Positions 11,801 to 19,667 of a stretch of DNA of 64,000 bases are shown in pieces. Every line of letters begins with the position of its first letter. Position 1 is the stretch's first letter. Location: positions 27,452 through 91,451 of the forward strand of contig JBBIVJ010000016.1 in assembly GCA_037439785.1 (NCBI GenBank), read 5' to 3'. The DNA comes from DSVZ01 sp037439785 (GTDB lineage: Bacteria; Verrucomicrobiota; Verrucomicrobiia; Limisphaerales; J093). The notes below the pieces were generated by a model. The model saw only the letters and a list, made by a program, of their open reading frames with translations, was not told the origin of the DNA and ran no database searches. The translations under genes were made by a program, and so were the position numbers.

Positions 11801-13963
11801 CGCCGCCGGGCTGGTGCCCGACAGATACCGGTAGTGCGGTTCGAGGGGCTGGTTGATCCGCGTCAACAGGGCCAGCAGTTCCGGGGTGATGGTTTCCACT
11901 TCCAGCCGCACCCGCAGGATGAAGCGCACCGGAGCGGGGGTGGGGTTGACGATCTGATAGAACCAGGCGCCCTCGGCGGGGGCGTCAATCACGGCATTGG
12001 TCACGCCCACCAGGTCCGCCGGCGGGACGGGATCGGCCCCCGCGCGGGCGTAAATCTCCAGCGGCGGGAAGGGCACGGGCGAGTCGGGGGCGGGCAGGGT
12101 GCTCAGGGTCAGGCGATGGGTGCGCGCGGGGACCAGCAGGCTGTAGCGGTTGGGCTCGCCGGGCAGGACCAGCTGGTTGGTGAAGGTGCGCACCAGGGTG
12201 TTGGTGCGTTCCCAGTCCACGGTCCACCCTGTGGCCCGCGGCCCCACCACCAGCACGCCGGGGGCGACCAGGTCCGGCTTGAAGCGACCGCGCTCGCCCT
12301 CGACGCCCAGGCCCACGTTGCCGCGGGCGGAAAACGGCGCCACCTCGTCCGGGTTGTCGGCAAAGGCCACCTCGACCTCGTTGGTCTCCACCACGTTGGT
12401 GACCACAAACTCGCCCTCGACGATGTTCGTCACCTGGTTGGTCTGCACCACCGTGACGGTGACGGGGCGCAGTTGCTCGACAGCGCCGACGGTGATGACG
12501 TTCTTGGCCGTGGCGGGGGTGTGGATGCGCCCCGGAATGCCGCCGCTGCCGCTGTCGTTGCCGTTGCCCTCGTTGCCGGCCGAGAACACAAACAGCAACG
12601 GCTGCGCCCCCGGTTCATCCGGCAGGGCGTCGCGCGTGGCCGCGTCGTAGGCCGCGGCCGCGGAGGTGTAATCGTACACCTGGTCGTAGCCCCAACTGTT
12701 GTTCGAGACCAGCGCGTTGGTGCGTCCCAGGACGAGGTAGTTGGTGCGTGCCACCTGCTCGACCAGGGCCAGGTCCGACACCGGTACGGCGGCGCGGTCC
12801 AGGTAGGCGGCCAGTACCTTTGCTGCCGGGGCCAGGCCGCGGAAGCTGGCATTGGTGAGCGACCCCGGCGGCACGTTGGTGCCGGTGGGCCCGTGCTCGC
12901 CCGTGCCGGCAATCAGGCCGGCCAGGAAGGTGCCGTGACCGTCACGGTCCTGGAGGGCGCCGGGGTCCAGGCCGAAGACCCGCCCGGGCAGGTCCGGATG
13001 GCTGGCGTCCACGCCGCTGTCATTGAGGTTCACCCACACGTTCGAGCCGGTCAGGCCGAGGTATTGGTTGGTGTCCACCGTGTCCGCCGCCACCGCCAGC
13101 CGCTCGCGGATCAGGTCGCTGGCGAACACCCGGGGGGCGGCGGGTTCGACGGCCTGCACGCCCGGCAACGCCGCCAGCGCGGCCAGCGGCGCCGGCCCCG
13201 GCCGCAGAATCCACTGCGGCTCCCGGGCCGGGCCGACCTGGGCCAACCCTTCCGCCTCGAGACGGGCGCCCAGTTGCTGCAAGGCCTGACGGACCACGTC
13301 GCGGTCCTCCGCAAAGGCGGTCACTGCCAGGAGCTGATCCGGGCGCAACGACTCGCCCGCCAGGGCCGGGCCGAGCAGGCTGGCATGAACCTTGAAATAC
13401 GGGGCAAAGGGGAGCAGCGCCTGCGCGCGGGAAGCCAGCCGGCCCGCCCCGTCGGCCGAGAGCCGGACCAGCCAGGCCTGGTTGGGAATGTAAGAGACCA
13501 CGCGGCCGCCCGCGTCGCGGACCGCAGCATGGAAAGCCGGCGTTTCGGCCGGGCCTACCTGGACGATGTAGGCGCCCGGCTCGGGGCCGGCCTGCCAGCC
13601 GTCCGGCACGCTCAAAGGCACGGGGCTGGCGGTGTCCACCAGGGCATTGGCCAGGAGGATGGCATGGTCGCTGCGGAGCAGGGCCGCCAGAGGTTGGTCG
13701 GTGTTCCGCAAGCGGTGGGGAAGTTCGGGGTCGGCAAAGTGCGGACGGCCGGCCATTTGGCGTTGGAGATCGGCCAGGCGGGTGTGCAGATGCCAGCCGG
13801 GAGCCCGGGCTCCGGGGCGGGCCACGGCGTCGGTGGTCACGGCGTTGGTCGCCGCCGGCGGGGTGGGCGCGGGCGGGGGGCGGCGACGGTCGCCCTCGCG
13901 CCAGCACCACAGGGCGGCGAGGAAGGCCAGAACACTGAGGGTGGACCAAAAACGTGTTGTCAT
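5876..13963 (-). CDS. Giant secreted subtilisin-like serine protease with LamG domains
   Basis: A 2,695-residue S8 protease. ATG 13963 is chosen over GTG 13978 because it opens a signal-anchor sequence (TTRFWSTLSVLAFLAALW). The triad is complete: Asp315 (LNDSGVDASHPD), His343 (DRDGHGTFLAG), Ser718 (YLSGTSPAAAA); Asn464 (FSAGNEG) fits the oxyanion position. A beta-rich stretch is inserted before the Ser motif. Downstream, approximate positions are a P-domain near 1220 (EGVWQFTMVDNALGHTG), a LamG fold near 1440-1530 (HHVAVTYD, LGQLDEVDLYARAL), a second near 1600 (FTLDAWVNP), a third near 1830-1985, another P-domain near 2090 and several pre-peptidase C-terminal-type repeats (GTWYLGVQN, GPWYLGVFN). 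The last 100 residues form a C-terminal module that could act in secretion or anchoring. Probably degrades or binds extracellular protein or glycan material. It lies directly downstream of the cassette genes. Confidence 0.9.
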   Translation of the reverse strand: MTTRFWSTLSVLAFLAALWCWREGDRRRPPPAPTPPAATNAVTTDAVARPGARAPGWHLHTRLADLQRQMAGRPHFADPELPHRLRNTDQPLAALLRSDHAILLANALVDTASPVPLSVPDGWQAGPEPGAYIVQVGPAETPAFHAAVRDAGGRVVSYIPNQAWLVRLSADGAGRLASRAQALLPFAPYFKVHASLLGPALAGESLRPDQLLAVTAFAEDRDVVRQALQQLGARLEAEGLAQVGPAREPQWILRPGPAPLAALAALPGVQAVEPAAPRVFASDLIRERLAVAADTVDTNQYLGLTGSNVWVNLNDSGVDASHPDLPGRVFGLDPGALQDRDGHGTFLAGLIAGTGEHGPTGTNVPPGSLTNASFRGLAPAAKVLAAYLDRAAVPVSDLALVEQVARTNYLVLGRTNALVSNNSWGYDQVYDYTSAAAAYDAATRDALPDEPGAQPLLFVFSAGNEGNGNDSGSGGIPGRIHTPATAKNVITVGAVEQLRPVTVTVVQTNQVTNIVEGEFVVTNVVETNEVEVAFADNPDEVAPFSARGNVGLGVEGERGRFKPDLVAPGVLVVGPRATGWTVDWERTNTLVRTFTNQLVLPGEPNRYSLLVPARTHRLTLSTLPAPDSPVPFPPLEIYARAGADPVPPADLVGVTNAVIDAPAEGAWFYQIVNPTPAPVRFILRVRLEVETITPELLALLTRINQPLEPHYRYLSGTSPAAAAVSGLLALMQEFFEQRLERSYSPALLKALLINGARSLGPQYNLEVRSQINYQGWGLPTLTNIFPAGLTNALDDPEQWPVRWVDQSPTNALATGQTHAYDLELSTNALQSDLRVTLVWTDPPANPAAAIKLVNDLDLVVSNRVTGELFLGNDIPASSDYNPPASTNLAEQVWDSVNNVENVFLRRPLDTNYTIYVTARRVNVNAVTAHTNDIVQDYALVVSVGGTNALKFTPQPLLATNRTELTLITNGVPLLYQRTGAHSPLVGGPAGTTNQWHFYVFTNAFDPNLTGGETNFGPYVAFLTFTPPNLSVPRAAGEGDIDLYVSRGNSNLLNLDPAALAAAARSLDRGGTEMVAFEDAAPGEVFYVGVKAEDQMTAEYGLIGLSSDQPFGNLLPDGSYLMYARPAPRVIPDGAPEAPGAALMFGVGVYPMTVGRVLVYQDFIHEEAGDLWGNLSHAGRFAVLNNHSPLPPASNGVFRAVYDDTGNAIEPLARRTDGPGSLVDFIGSRAEGVWQFTMVDNALGHTGRVESLSLRLFPARDLLGGTFVTLLPNQFDIFYVDVPADASLLRILLSQMTLPVDVFVRYDFPPTLTEFDKSARIPPPSGELTVGPTDVPPLRPGRYFVGVFNPNAVATTFYIRALIERDLAGRLQAEVTATSSVPFRDDVRLVFTNFVADARAVAEVNVGLRASHPRMSDLAFHLISPQGTRTVVLENRGATNRTTLGYDEVTTNFHHVAVTYDAGVGRATLYLDGTVQAQRDLGPIVPDTRDRLFLGRAPLAGGDPAQYLGQLDEVDLYARALSAPELLGIYLFGGAAKPTNALVSRWSFDGHGDDTQTNNPARIEGPTFVPGRFGLALDFAAEGDRVVITNQSRLDVGLGDGFTLDAWVNPADLSTNRVLAAWGDGTNRLGVEFGFRPGSDTNAPFGRLYVNLRDRAGSNHVLEAAVQGLIRTNGFLTNTVYLTLTDDTNRTVIPIKFAEPDTAPTGRSTNRFISGFEGAVGGAVTLLTNTQVFDGWTVTGGRPAVLRAPELAHTGTNLLVLRDGTLVTNLTTLPGRTYRLLWAHRLQPLPADAVSWWDGDFNTTDLVGTHHGIAFAGLGYLPGKVGDAFGLTNAGYMRVPDSPTLDFADQLTLEFWYHSDSYPPLGSSLIYKVGGLAQNFRVDLSDVGLDAGFNDPTVVGGGSDLASGIEGVRLAPPPSVGVFHHVAATYRQMPSNQVELGLYVDGEQRRVKVITGSLSNAVNTGALFVGRSTFQGRLDEVTLYRRALEAEEIRSIYLLDSLGKARPPGRPQTQIRLAGGATALFISEPYWQTNGLTFQALSTNTLIEVSGLEPGAMLDTLALLELPATTFLPEEPLKPFIGQSALGEWKLEVVDRRVGATNDLDRAFLRWQLQFTFAPVAVPAIRLTNGVPYTNSLPAGRAAYFLVDVPPEATRATNSLRATSGLDLWFNQLGLPTYGNSAEDHLLLTNVTDAHAVLFTNGLQILDAGRQPVAAGARPTLQPGRRYFLALTNRTATTDFTLQVDFDRLTGDVPGVPQLAPGQTLLTNIPAGSALQYFKYVVSTSAVAASFELYPTNGDVHLYLRKAAPVPDPLPTPQVFDYASLNPGTEPEILLVTQDSLPVPLSAGTWYLGVQNVHTQAVTYRIRVLEYTNVTDRVLDLQEGVKVFESVAPGELSRLFFRFTAVGPRPAVQFDLTELSGRAELLARLGDKPSRRDFDFLDRGAPDLPARLVIRTNDTRPSLVGDWFLAVYNLEVNPVSFGITASYPPVGSIVRALANNVPLRITLAADEPGATPTLDYFTFNVPPAATNVTFEVRPLNENADLLVRRGDLPDLSTFDYFSVNPDLLPDTVTVDPAMVPVPLAPGPWYLGVFNNSLFSVTYEVRVVSLPLEATGEIRLNPLVEVDAAGVTIRWTAPPGLRFQVQYATTLPPAGPIPWQVVAGEITSADGNYHFFDDGSQTGGPAPFKIYRLLLLP

Positions 13964-13981
13964 ACCCCGGTGGAGCACGAG

Positions 13982-16900
13982 CTACTGGGTGGGGAGCTCC
14001 TGATAGCTTTCGATGACGGCCCGCGGGGCCACGGGCGGGCCTTCAATGCGGATGACGGCGCGGGCGGCGTATTCGGCGGTGATCTGGTAGTTGGTGCAGA
14101 GGCGATTGAACGGGCCGGCCGCCAGGTAAAGGGAGTTGGGGGCCTCGCGCAGCGCCTGGCCGAAGGCATAGACCACGAAGCGGGGTTCGTCGGCCCGGAG
14201 CAGGGAAAGAATTTGTTGCGGGATGCGTTCGAGCACGGCGTCGGTGACCAGGTTGCTGGGGTTCAGGAAGGGCGAGGCGACGGTCAGTTCGGGCGTGGCC
14301 AGGATGCGGCCCAGGCGGTTGAACACGGGGATGCTTTGCTGGTTGGCCGTCACCTCCATCTGCCGGGTGCGGTTGATGCCCTCGACGATGCGGCGCAGTT
14401 GGGGGTAGTGGGTAAGGCCGGCTGCCGCATCGGGCTGGAGGATCAGCTCGCGGAACTCGGGCGGGATGCCGGGCGGGGCGGTGGCCGGGGTGAGGTTGGT
14501 CAGCACGGAGACCCCGCTCAGCACGGCCGACCAGGCCGCGAGTTCGGACTGGTTGACCGAGAGCAGGCCGCGGGCGGCGTTGTCGTTGGGGGCCACCGTG
14601 AAGGCGTCCACCAGCAGCCAGTCGTTGGTGGGGTGGGTGCCGGTATTGCCCGCCCAGCGCAACCACTGGCGGGGCGGGAGGACGCCGGCCTTGAGGTACA
14701 CCGTCTGCCAGGGGGTGCCGCGGTGGACCCGGCCGATCCAGCCCAGGTTGGGGAATGGGTTGGTGGGAAAGTCCCAGTCGTCAGGCCGGTAGATATTGGG
14801 GTCCTTGAGCCGGTTGTCGTAGGCGTGGAGCGAGGGGGTGAGCCGGGGGTTGTCGCCCCAGGGCGAGTAACGCTCGTTGAGCAGGCCGAGGTTGGAGTTG
14901 GTGAGGGCGGCCGTGGGCGGGATGGCGAAGCGGACGGTGTTGGTGCGGTTGGGATCATCGGGCCGGTTTTGCGGGTCGAGCAGGTCGCTGACCAGGCAGT
15001 GGACCAGCGGGTCGTTGGCCTGCCAGGTGGCGTCCTGGTACACCTTGCGGGTGGGGGAAAAGGGGGCTTGGACGGCGGTGCGGGCGCCCAGCTCGGCGCG
15101 GAGGAGCTGGCGGTCGCGTTCGCTGGTGTACACCAGCGGGGTCAGGCCGCAGAAGAGGCGGAAGCGGTCAATGCTCTTGGGTTTGTCCAGCCCCTCGGCG
15201 CTCAACTGGCTGTAGCTGCGCCACTGGGCCTCGCTGACCGGGAGGTTGCCCAGGGAAATCTGCATCTGGTTTTCCACGCCCACCATCGGGACGTTGAGGG
15301 CGTTGACTCCACCCAGCCGGTTGGTGTCCCAGACGTTGGCCGGTTCGGCCGGCGCGCCCAAGGCGGTGAGCTGGCCGCGGCCGGCCAGTTCGCGGGTGAG
15401 GTTCATGACCGCGCGGAGGTTGCCCAGGGTGACGAAGTCCACGATGCGGTTGGCGGTCTCGTCCACCAGGGCACAGAGAAACTGGTTGGTGGCATGGAGG
15501 GTCCAGTCGGGCATGTAGAAGCCCAGGCCGGGCTGGAAAGGGGCGTTGGTGCCGGCGGCCGAGAGGCTGGGAGTGGGCACGGGGCGGTAGGCGCCGGCGC
15601 TGACCAGGCGAACGGGCTGGAGGACCGGCAGGAGGAACCGGTTGCTGGCCCAGTTGGCGATGGTGAGGTTGGTGTTGTAGGCGACGTTGGTGAGGGCCAG
15701 CGGCAGATTGGTCCGCAAGGCATCCACCAGGGCCAGGCTGAAGCGGCCCACCACCCGCACCCGCAGCGGGCGGGGGTAGTTGGTGGCGTAGGCGTTCCAG
15801 AGTTCGACGCCGAACTGGTTGGTCACGGTGACCAGGTAGAGGAGGTTGGTCTGGAAGGGCTGGAGGTCCGCCGGGGTGCGCTTGCGGACTTCAAGCTTGC
15901 GGGTCAGTTGCGCCACGTTGCGCATGGCGAATTCGTTGAAGTTGGGCAGGCCCTTTTTCACGCCCACCAGAAAGGGCACGTCGTACACCAGGGCGCGGGG
16001 CTCGTTGGCCAGGGCGGCGCGGTCGGCGGGCTGCTCGAGGCTGCGCACGGGCAGGAGGCTGGCGTTGAGGAAGGTGGCGTTGGTCACCTCCTCGTAGCCC
16101 CGGATGAACACCGCCGGCTCGGGCAGGCCGGAGAGATTGGTGGTGCCGAAGAGCGGCCGCAGCACCGTGGGCAGGTGGGGATAGCCGGTGACGGGCCGGT
16201 TGGTGGTGGCGTCGTAGAGGTTGACCGCCAGTTGCAGCAGCCGGTGCAGCCCGGGGGAGTACTCGTTGTAGGGGTAAAGCAGGATGTTGGTCACGGACAT
16301 GCCCGGCCGCACCAGGGCGTCGCCGATGTAGAAATTGGTGAACAGTGTGTTGCCCACGCGGACGATGTTGGTGCGGCGGGCCGCAACGATCAGGCGGTCG
16401 GCGGCGGCCAGGAAAAATTCCAGCGGCGTCCAGGGCACGAAGTTGGTTTCACCGCCGGGGATGCGGTTGTTGTAGTGGAGGTGGACCTTGCCGAGGTTGG
16501 CGGGGCTGGATTCGGTGCCGAGCTGGCCCAGCAGCCGGTAGAAGGTGTAGCGGTCGTAGGTGGAGCCCCCGCTCTGCGCCAGCAGCAGGCGGCCGATCCA
16601 CGACGGCTGCCCTCCGGGGTCGGCGTCCAGGACCTTGTTGGTGTCGAACAGCTCCTGGAAATCCACGTACAGGCGGGGTGCGTCCGCCCCGGGCCAGGGT
16701 TGATCAGGTCGGTCGTCGTCCGTGACCAGACCGGTCAGGTTGGTGGCGGTGAAGGCGGGGCCGTCGGTGTAGCCATCCACCCCGTCGAACCGGAAGGCGT
16801 CCGCACCCCGGGGGCCGAAGCGGTCGCGCACGCTCAGGAGGTTGGTCAGGGCGCCGGCGTAGCGGTAGCGCAGGAAGCCCAGGGCGTCGCGCGCGGCCTC

Positions 16901-17875
16901 GCTGGAGCTGGGCAGGGCCAGGCGCGTGGCCGCGTCGAGCACGTAGGTGTAGTTGCGGGTGACGTTGGTGTTGAGGTCGCGCAGGAAGGCGGCCAGGTTC
17001 AGCTCCCAGGAACCCACGCCCTGGTTGCGGTAGTAGCCGTCGTCACGCAGCGTGGTGTCGGCGGGCCGCAGGGCGTGGTTGCCGAGGAAGTTCAGGTCCA
17101 GGCTCCGGCCGGCCGGTTGCAGCAGGTAGGCCATCCGGCCGACAAAGCGGTTGGTGGGGCTGTGGGGGGCATCAGAATGCTGGAGCACGCCGATCCATTC
17201 GAGGTCGCCGACCACGAAGTTGCTCAAGACCGGTTCGCCGTTGCGCCAGGGCAGGCCGTTGGTGTTGACCCAGCGACCGAGGGCATCGAGCACGGGCAGG
17301 AGGCCGTTGGACTCGAAGCGACCGTTGCGGTTGAGGTCCAGGTAAAACCGGAAATCCAGCGGCGCGGAGGCGTCGTCCGTGTTGGTGCGGACAAAGACGG
17401 GCGGGCGGGGGTCAAAACGCAGGTTGGCGATGTTGCGGACCCAGTAATCCGGGTTGGCGGCCACCGAGCCCGGAGCGCCGCCGGCCACGTAGTCATAATT
17501 GACGTTGGTGGCGTTGCGGAGGTCGGCGGGGGCTGGCGGCAGGGCGGGATCAAAGCCGCGGGGGTTGATGAGGTTGGTCGAGACCAGGAACTCGTAGTTG
17601 AGCACGTTGCTCGCGGCGAGGATGCGGGCCAGCACCTCGCCCTGGACGCGGGCGATGGCCGCCTCGGCCATGTGCCGGGCACGGGCCTGGTCCTCGACCA
17701 CGGTCACGGCGGTGCGTTCGCGGCGGCTCACGGCCAGGAAGGTAATGGCCATGAAGGTGACCACCGAGAGCATCACCAGGGTGATCACCAGCACCACGCC
17801 GCGTTGGGCGGCGGGCCGCCCGGCCGGGACGGCGGGGACGGGGGACTTCACCAGCGTGGAGCGGAGCAGGTTCAT
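13982..17875 (-). CDS. Verru_Chthon cassette protein A-like, large pseudopilin-associated protein
   Basis: The 1,297-residue protein has a short arginine-containing N-terminus, one hydrophobic helix (GVVLVITLVMLSVVTFMAI, about residues 26-44) and an amphipathic stretch (RARHMAEAAIARVQGEVLA) like the N-terminus of PilX/GspK-type minor pilins, then about 1,200 residues of exported domain rich in Asn, Thr and short NL/TN turns. This size and setting match protein A of the four-gene cassettes described in Verrucomicrobium and Chthoniobacter. Its role is unknown; tip assembly or cargo capture by a pseudopilus would fit a GspK-like part. ATG 17875 overlaps the TGA of the preceding gene. It ends 18 bases before the subtilase start, so both are probably co-transcribed. 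Confidence 0.75.
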   Translation of the reverse strand: MNLLRSTLVKSPVPAVPAGRPAAQRGVVLVITLVMLSVVTFMAITFLAVSRRERTAVTVVEDQARARHMAEAAIARVQGEVLARILAASNVLNYEFLVSTNLINPRGFDPALPPAPADLRNATNVNYDYVAGGAPGSVAANPDYWVRNIANLRFDPRPPVFVRTNTDDASAPLDFRFYLDLNRNGRFESNGLLPVLDALGRWVNTNGLPWRNGEPVLSNFVVGDLEWIGVLQHSDAPHSPTNRFVGRMAYLLQPAGRSLDLNFLGNHALRPADTTLRDDGYYRNQGVGSWELNLAAFLRDLNTNVTRNYTYVLDAATRLALPSSSEAARDALGFLRYRYAGALTNLLSVRDRFGPRGADAFRFDGVDGYTDGPAFTATNLTGLVTDDDRPDQPWPGADAPRLYVDFQELFDTNKVLDADPGGQPSWIGRLLLAQSGGSTYDRYTFYRLLGQLGTESSPANLGKVHLHYNNRIPGGETNFVPWTPLEFFLAAADRLIVAARRTNIVRVGNTLFTNFYIGDALVRPGMSVTNILLYPYNEYSPGLHRLLQLAVNLYDATTNRPVTGYPHLPTVLRPLFGTTNLSGLPEPAVFIRGYEEVTNATFLNASLLPVRSLEQPADRAALANEPRALVYDVPFLVGVKKGLPNFNEFAMRNVAQLTRKLEVRKRTPADLQPFQTNLLYLVTVTNQFGVELWNAYATNYPRPLRVRVVGRFSLALVDALRTNLPLALTNVAYNTNLTIANWASNRFLLPVLQPVRLVSAGAYRPVPTPSLSAAGTNAPFQPGLGFYMPDWTLHATNQFLCALVDETANRIVDFVTLGNLRAVMNLTRELAGRGQLTALGAPAEPANVWDTNRLGGVNALNVPMVGVENQMQISLGNLPVSEAQWRSYSQLSAEGLDKPKSIDRFRLFCGLTPLVYTSERDRQLLRAELGARTAVQAPFSPTRKVYQDATWQANDPLVHCLVSDLLDPQNRPDDPNRTNTVRFAIPPTAALTNSNLGLLNERYSPWGDNPRLTPSLHAYDNRLKDPNIYRPDDWDFPTNPFPNLGWIGRVHRGTPWQTVYLKAGVLPPRQWLRWAGNTGTHPTNDWLLVDAFTVAPNDNAARGLLSVNQSELAAWSAVLSGVSVLTNLTPATAPPGIPPEFRELILQPDAAAGLTHYPQLRRIVEGINRTRQMEVTANQQSIPVFNRLGRILATPELTVASPFLNPSNLVTDAVLERIPQQILSLLRADEPRFVVYAFGQALREAPNSLYLAAGPFNRLCTNYQITAEYAARAVIRIEGPPVAPRAVIESYQELPTQ

Positions 17876-18864
17876 GGCCGGAGGGACGGGGCAGCCTGGA
17901 GGGCGGTGGCCTGCCACAGCGGCACCCGCTGGCGGAACAGGTGCACCTGGGCCGCCCGGTTGGAGAGGAAGTTGCGCGCCAGGTCCGAACCGGCCGGCAA
18001 CTGCCGGTACTGCGCCAGGGCCTCGGGCTCGAGCACGCCCAGCTCGATCTCCAGCGCGGCGGGCAGGGCGTTGCTGCGGAAGATGACGAGGGTTTCGCTG
18101 TCCAGCCGGAGGTCGCGCTCCAGCCCCAGGTCCTCGTCCAGGCGGTAGCCGGGGTTGGGGTAATCATTGGTCGCCGCCGCCACGTACCAGTGCCGGTTGG
18201 TCCAGCTCAGGGGGTAGCCGAGGGCGTCGTAGGCCTGGACGCGGAAGTGGATGACACCCTCGACCAGCGGGGCGAAGTTGGTGGCCGGGCGGCCGAGGGT
18301 GGCCAGGCTCAGCCAGCCGGTGGGCATGAGGCGGTGGGCGTGCGTGAGCGAGTAGCGGGCCAGCGTGCCCACCCCGCCGCGGGCATCGAGCACACGGTAC
18401 ACGGTGCCGGCCATGCGGGTGCCCTCGCGCGAGAACAGGAACAGTTCCTCGAGCACATTGGTCCGCCGGTGGGGGTCCAGATTGAGCCGCTGGACCAGGG
18501 GTTGGTAGCCCTGAAAGTCCGCCGGCCGGTTGGTAGTGTAGTACAGGTCGAAGACCTCCGCGGACTGCAGGGCCCGAACCGGCGCCGCTCCCAGGGCCGG
18601 GCTGAGGCTGATCAGGAGGTTGGTCTCGGGGGTTTGCCCCGCCGCACTGAGCCGGCGCAGGTCGCGGCTGATCAGCTCGAGGGCGAAGCGCCCGCCTTCG
18701 GTGACATCGGTCTGACTCACGTTGGCCCGCAGGGCGCGCTGGGTGGCGCTGAAGATCGCGTACAGGGCGGTCACGATCAGTCCCATGATGCCCACCGCCA
18801 CCATGAGCTCGGTGAGCGTGAAGGCCCGTGCGGCGCGGCCGGCAATGGAGAGGGGGCGGGTCAT
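17872..18864 (-). CDS. Verru_Chthon cassette protein C-like prepilin (GspJ-like)
   Basis: A 330-residue prepilin-like protein. The leader MTRPLSIAGRAARA is followed by FTLTELMVAVGIMGLIVTAL, with the Glu at +5 required for prepilin assembly; Ala rather than Gly sits at -1. The remaining domain has the GspJ-like pattern ELISRDLRRL followed by a beta-rich region. ATG 18864 overlaps the stop of the upstream gene (ATGA), and the gene's own TGA overlaps the start of the cassette A gene. Prepilin peptidase processing would be needed and no peptidase gene is in the window. Assignment to protein C is by gene position and resemblance. Confidence 0.75.
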   Translation of the reverse strand: MTRPLSIAGRAARAFTLTELMVAVGIMGLIVTALYAIFSATQRALRANVSQTDVTEGGRFALELISRDLRRLSAAGQTPETNLLISLSPALGAAPVRALQSAEVFDLYYTTNRPADFQGYQPLVQRLNLDPHRRTNVLEELFLFSREGTRMAGTVYRVLDARGGVGTLARYSLTHAHRLMPTGWLSLATLGRPATNFAPLVEGVIHFRVQAYDALGYPLSWTNRHWYVAAATNDYPNPGYRLDEDLGLERDLRLDSETLVIFRSNALPAALEIELGVLEPEALAQYRQLPAGSDLARNFLSNRAAQVHLFRQRVPLWQATALQAAPSLRP

Positions 18865-19667
18865 GGGGTGGGCCCCGGCAGGGGTTCGAAGGGGCGCAGC
18901 CAGTTCAGCTCGCCCAGGCGGCTGTCGTTGGTCTGCCACCGTTCACCGGTGACCAGGGTGCGGTACACCTTGCGGTGGTCGCCCACCTGGAGCCGGTTGT
19001 TCATGAAATAGACCGGCCATTCGAAGGTCAGCCGCAGCTCGTACGAGCCGGCCTGCAGGTACTCGGCCTTGCGCACCTGGTCGAAATGCCACCGGCGCTG
19101 CTGCTGTTCGTCCGGGGACAGGCCGTGCTCCAGGAAATTGGTCTCTCCCGGTTGGCGGGCGCGGGCCACGGGCAGGGTCAGCAGGGGGATGATTTCGCTG
19201 GTCAGGCGGTAGGTGAAGGCAAAGTCGTTGCGCGGGGTCTTCTCGCCGGCCGGCCCGCTGATGGCGCGGACGTAGGCGGTGGTCAGCCGCTTGACCGCGC
19301 CGGTCTGCACCAGCAGCGCCGGCTGGGTCAACAGACCGATGATCTCCCGGCCGGTGCGAAAGCCGTTGGTGCCGTCGTAGAGCCGCGGCGGAAGCGACGG
19401 GCCGCTGATGGCCAGGGCGTCCACGTGGTTGGTGAGGTAGTCCAGGCCCCAGGCCCCGCCGCGGAGGGCCTCCATCCAGATCGAGGCGTCCTGGTGGATG
19501 ATGGTGCTTTCGCGGTTGCGCCGCTGCACGTCGAAGCCGGTGGGCAGCACCCCCAGGATGGCGACCAGCGCAAAGGCCACCACCGCGATGCTGATGGCGA
19601 TTTCCACCATCGTAAACGCGGCCGCCGCACGGCGGCGGGCGGGGGCAGGAACAGGGGGCGCGTTCAT
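18861..19667 (-). CDS. Verru_Chthon cassette protein B-like prepilin (GspI-like)
   Basis: A 268-residue prepilin-like protein starting at ATG 19667. A short basic, proline- and alanine-rich leader precedes AFTMVEIAISIAVVAFALVA with Glu at +5. The middle contains a short helix (HQDASIWMEAL) and a long beta-rich exported domain ending in PLPGPTP. Both ends overlap neighbouring genes by ATGA, so the four cassette genes are translationally coupled. Comparable proteins are usually annotated as cassette protein B; function beyond pseudopilus assembly is unknown. Confidence 0.75.
   Translation of the reverse strand: MNAPPVPAPARRRAAAAFTMVEIAISIAVVAFALVAILGVLPTGFDVQRRNRESTIIHQDASIWMEALRGGAWGLDYLTNHVDALAISGPSLPPRLYDGTNGFRTGREIIGLLTQPALLVQTGAVKRLTTAYVRAISGPAGEKTPRNDFAFTYRLTSEIIPLLTLPVARARQPGETNFLEHGLSPDEQQQRRWHFDQVRKAEYLQAGSYELRLTFEWPVYFMNNRLQVGDHRKVYRTLVTGERWQTNDSRLGELNWLRPFEPLPGPTP

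Noticed and set aside
11021..18148. A 2,375-codon open frame on the plus strand opposite the subtilase and cassette genes
   Set aside because: It is an antisense shadow. GC-rich third codon positions suppress stops on the other strand. Its translation is Gly/Val/Gln-rich with no family pattern, while the minus-strand products have clear domains and motifs.
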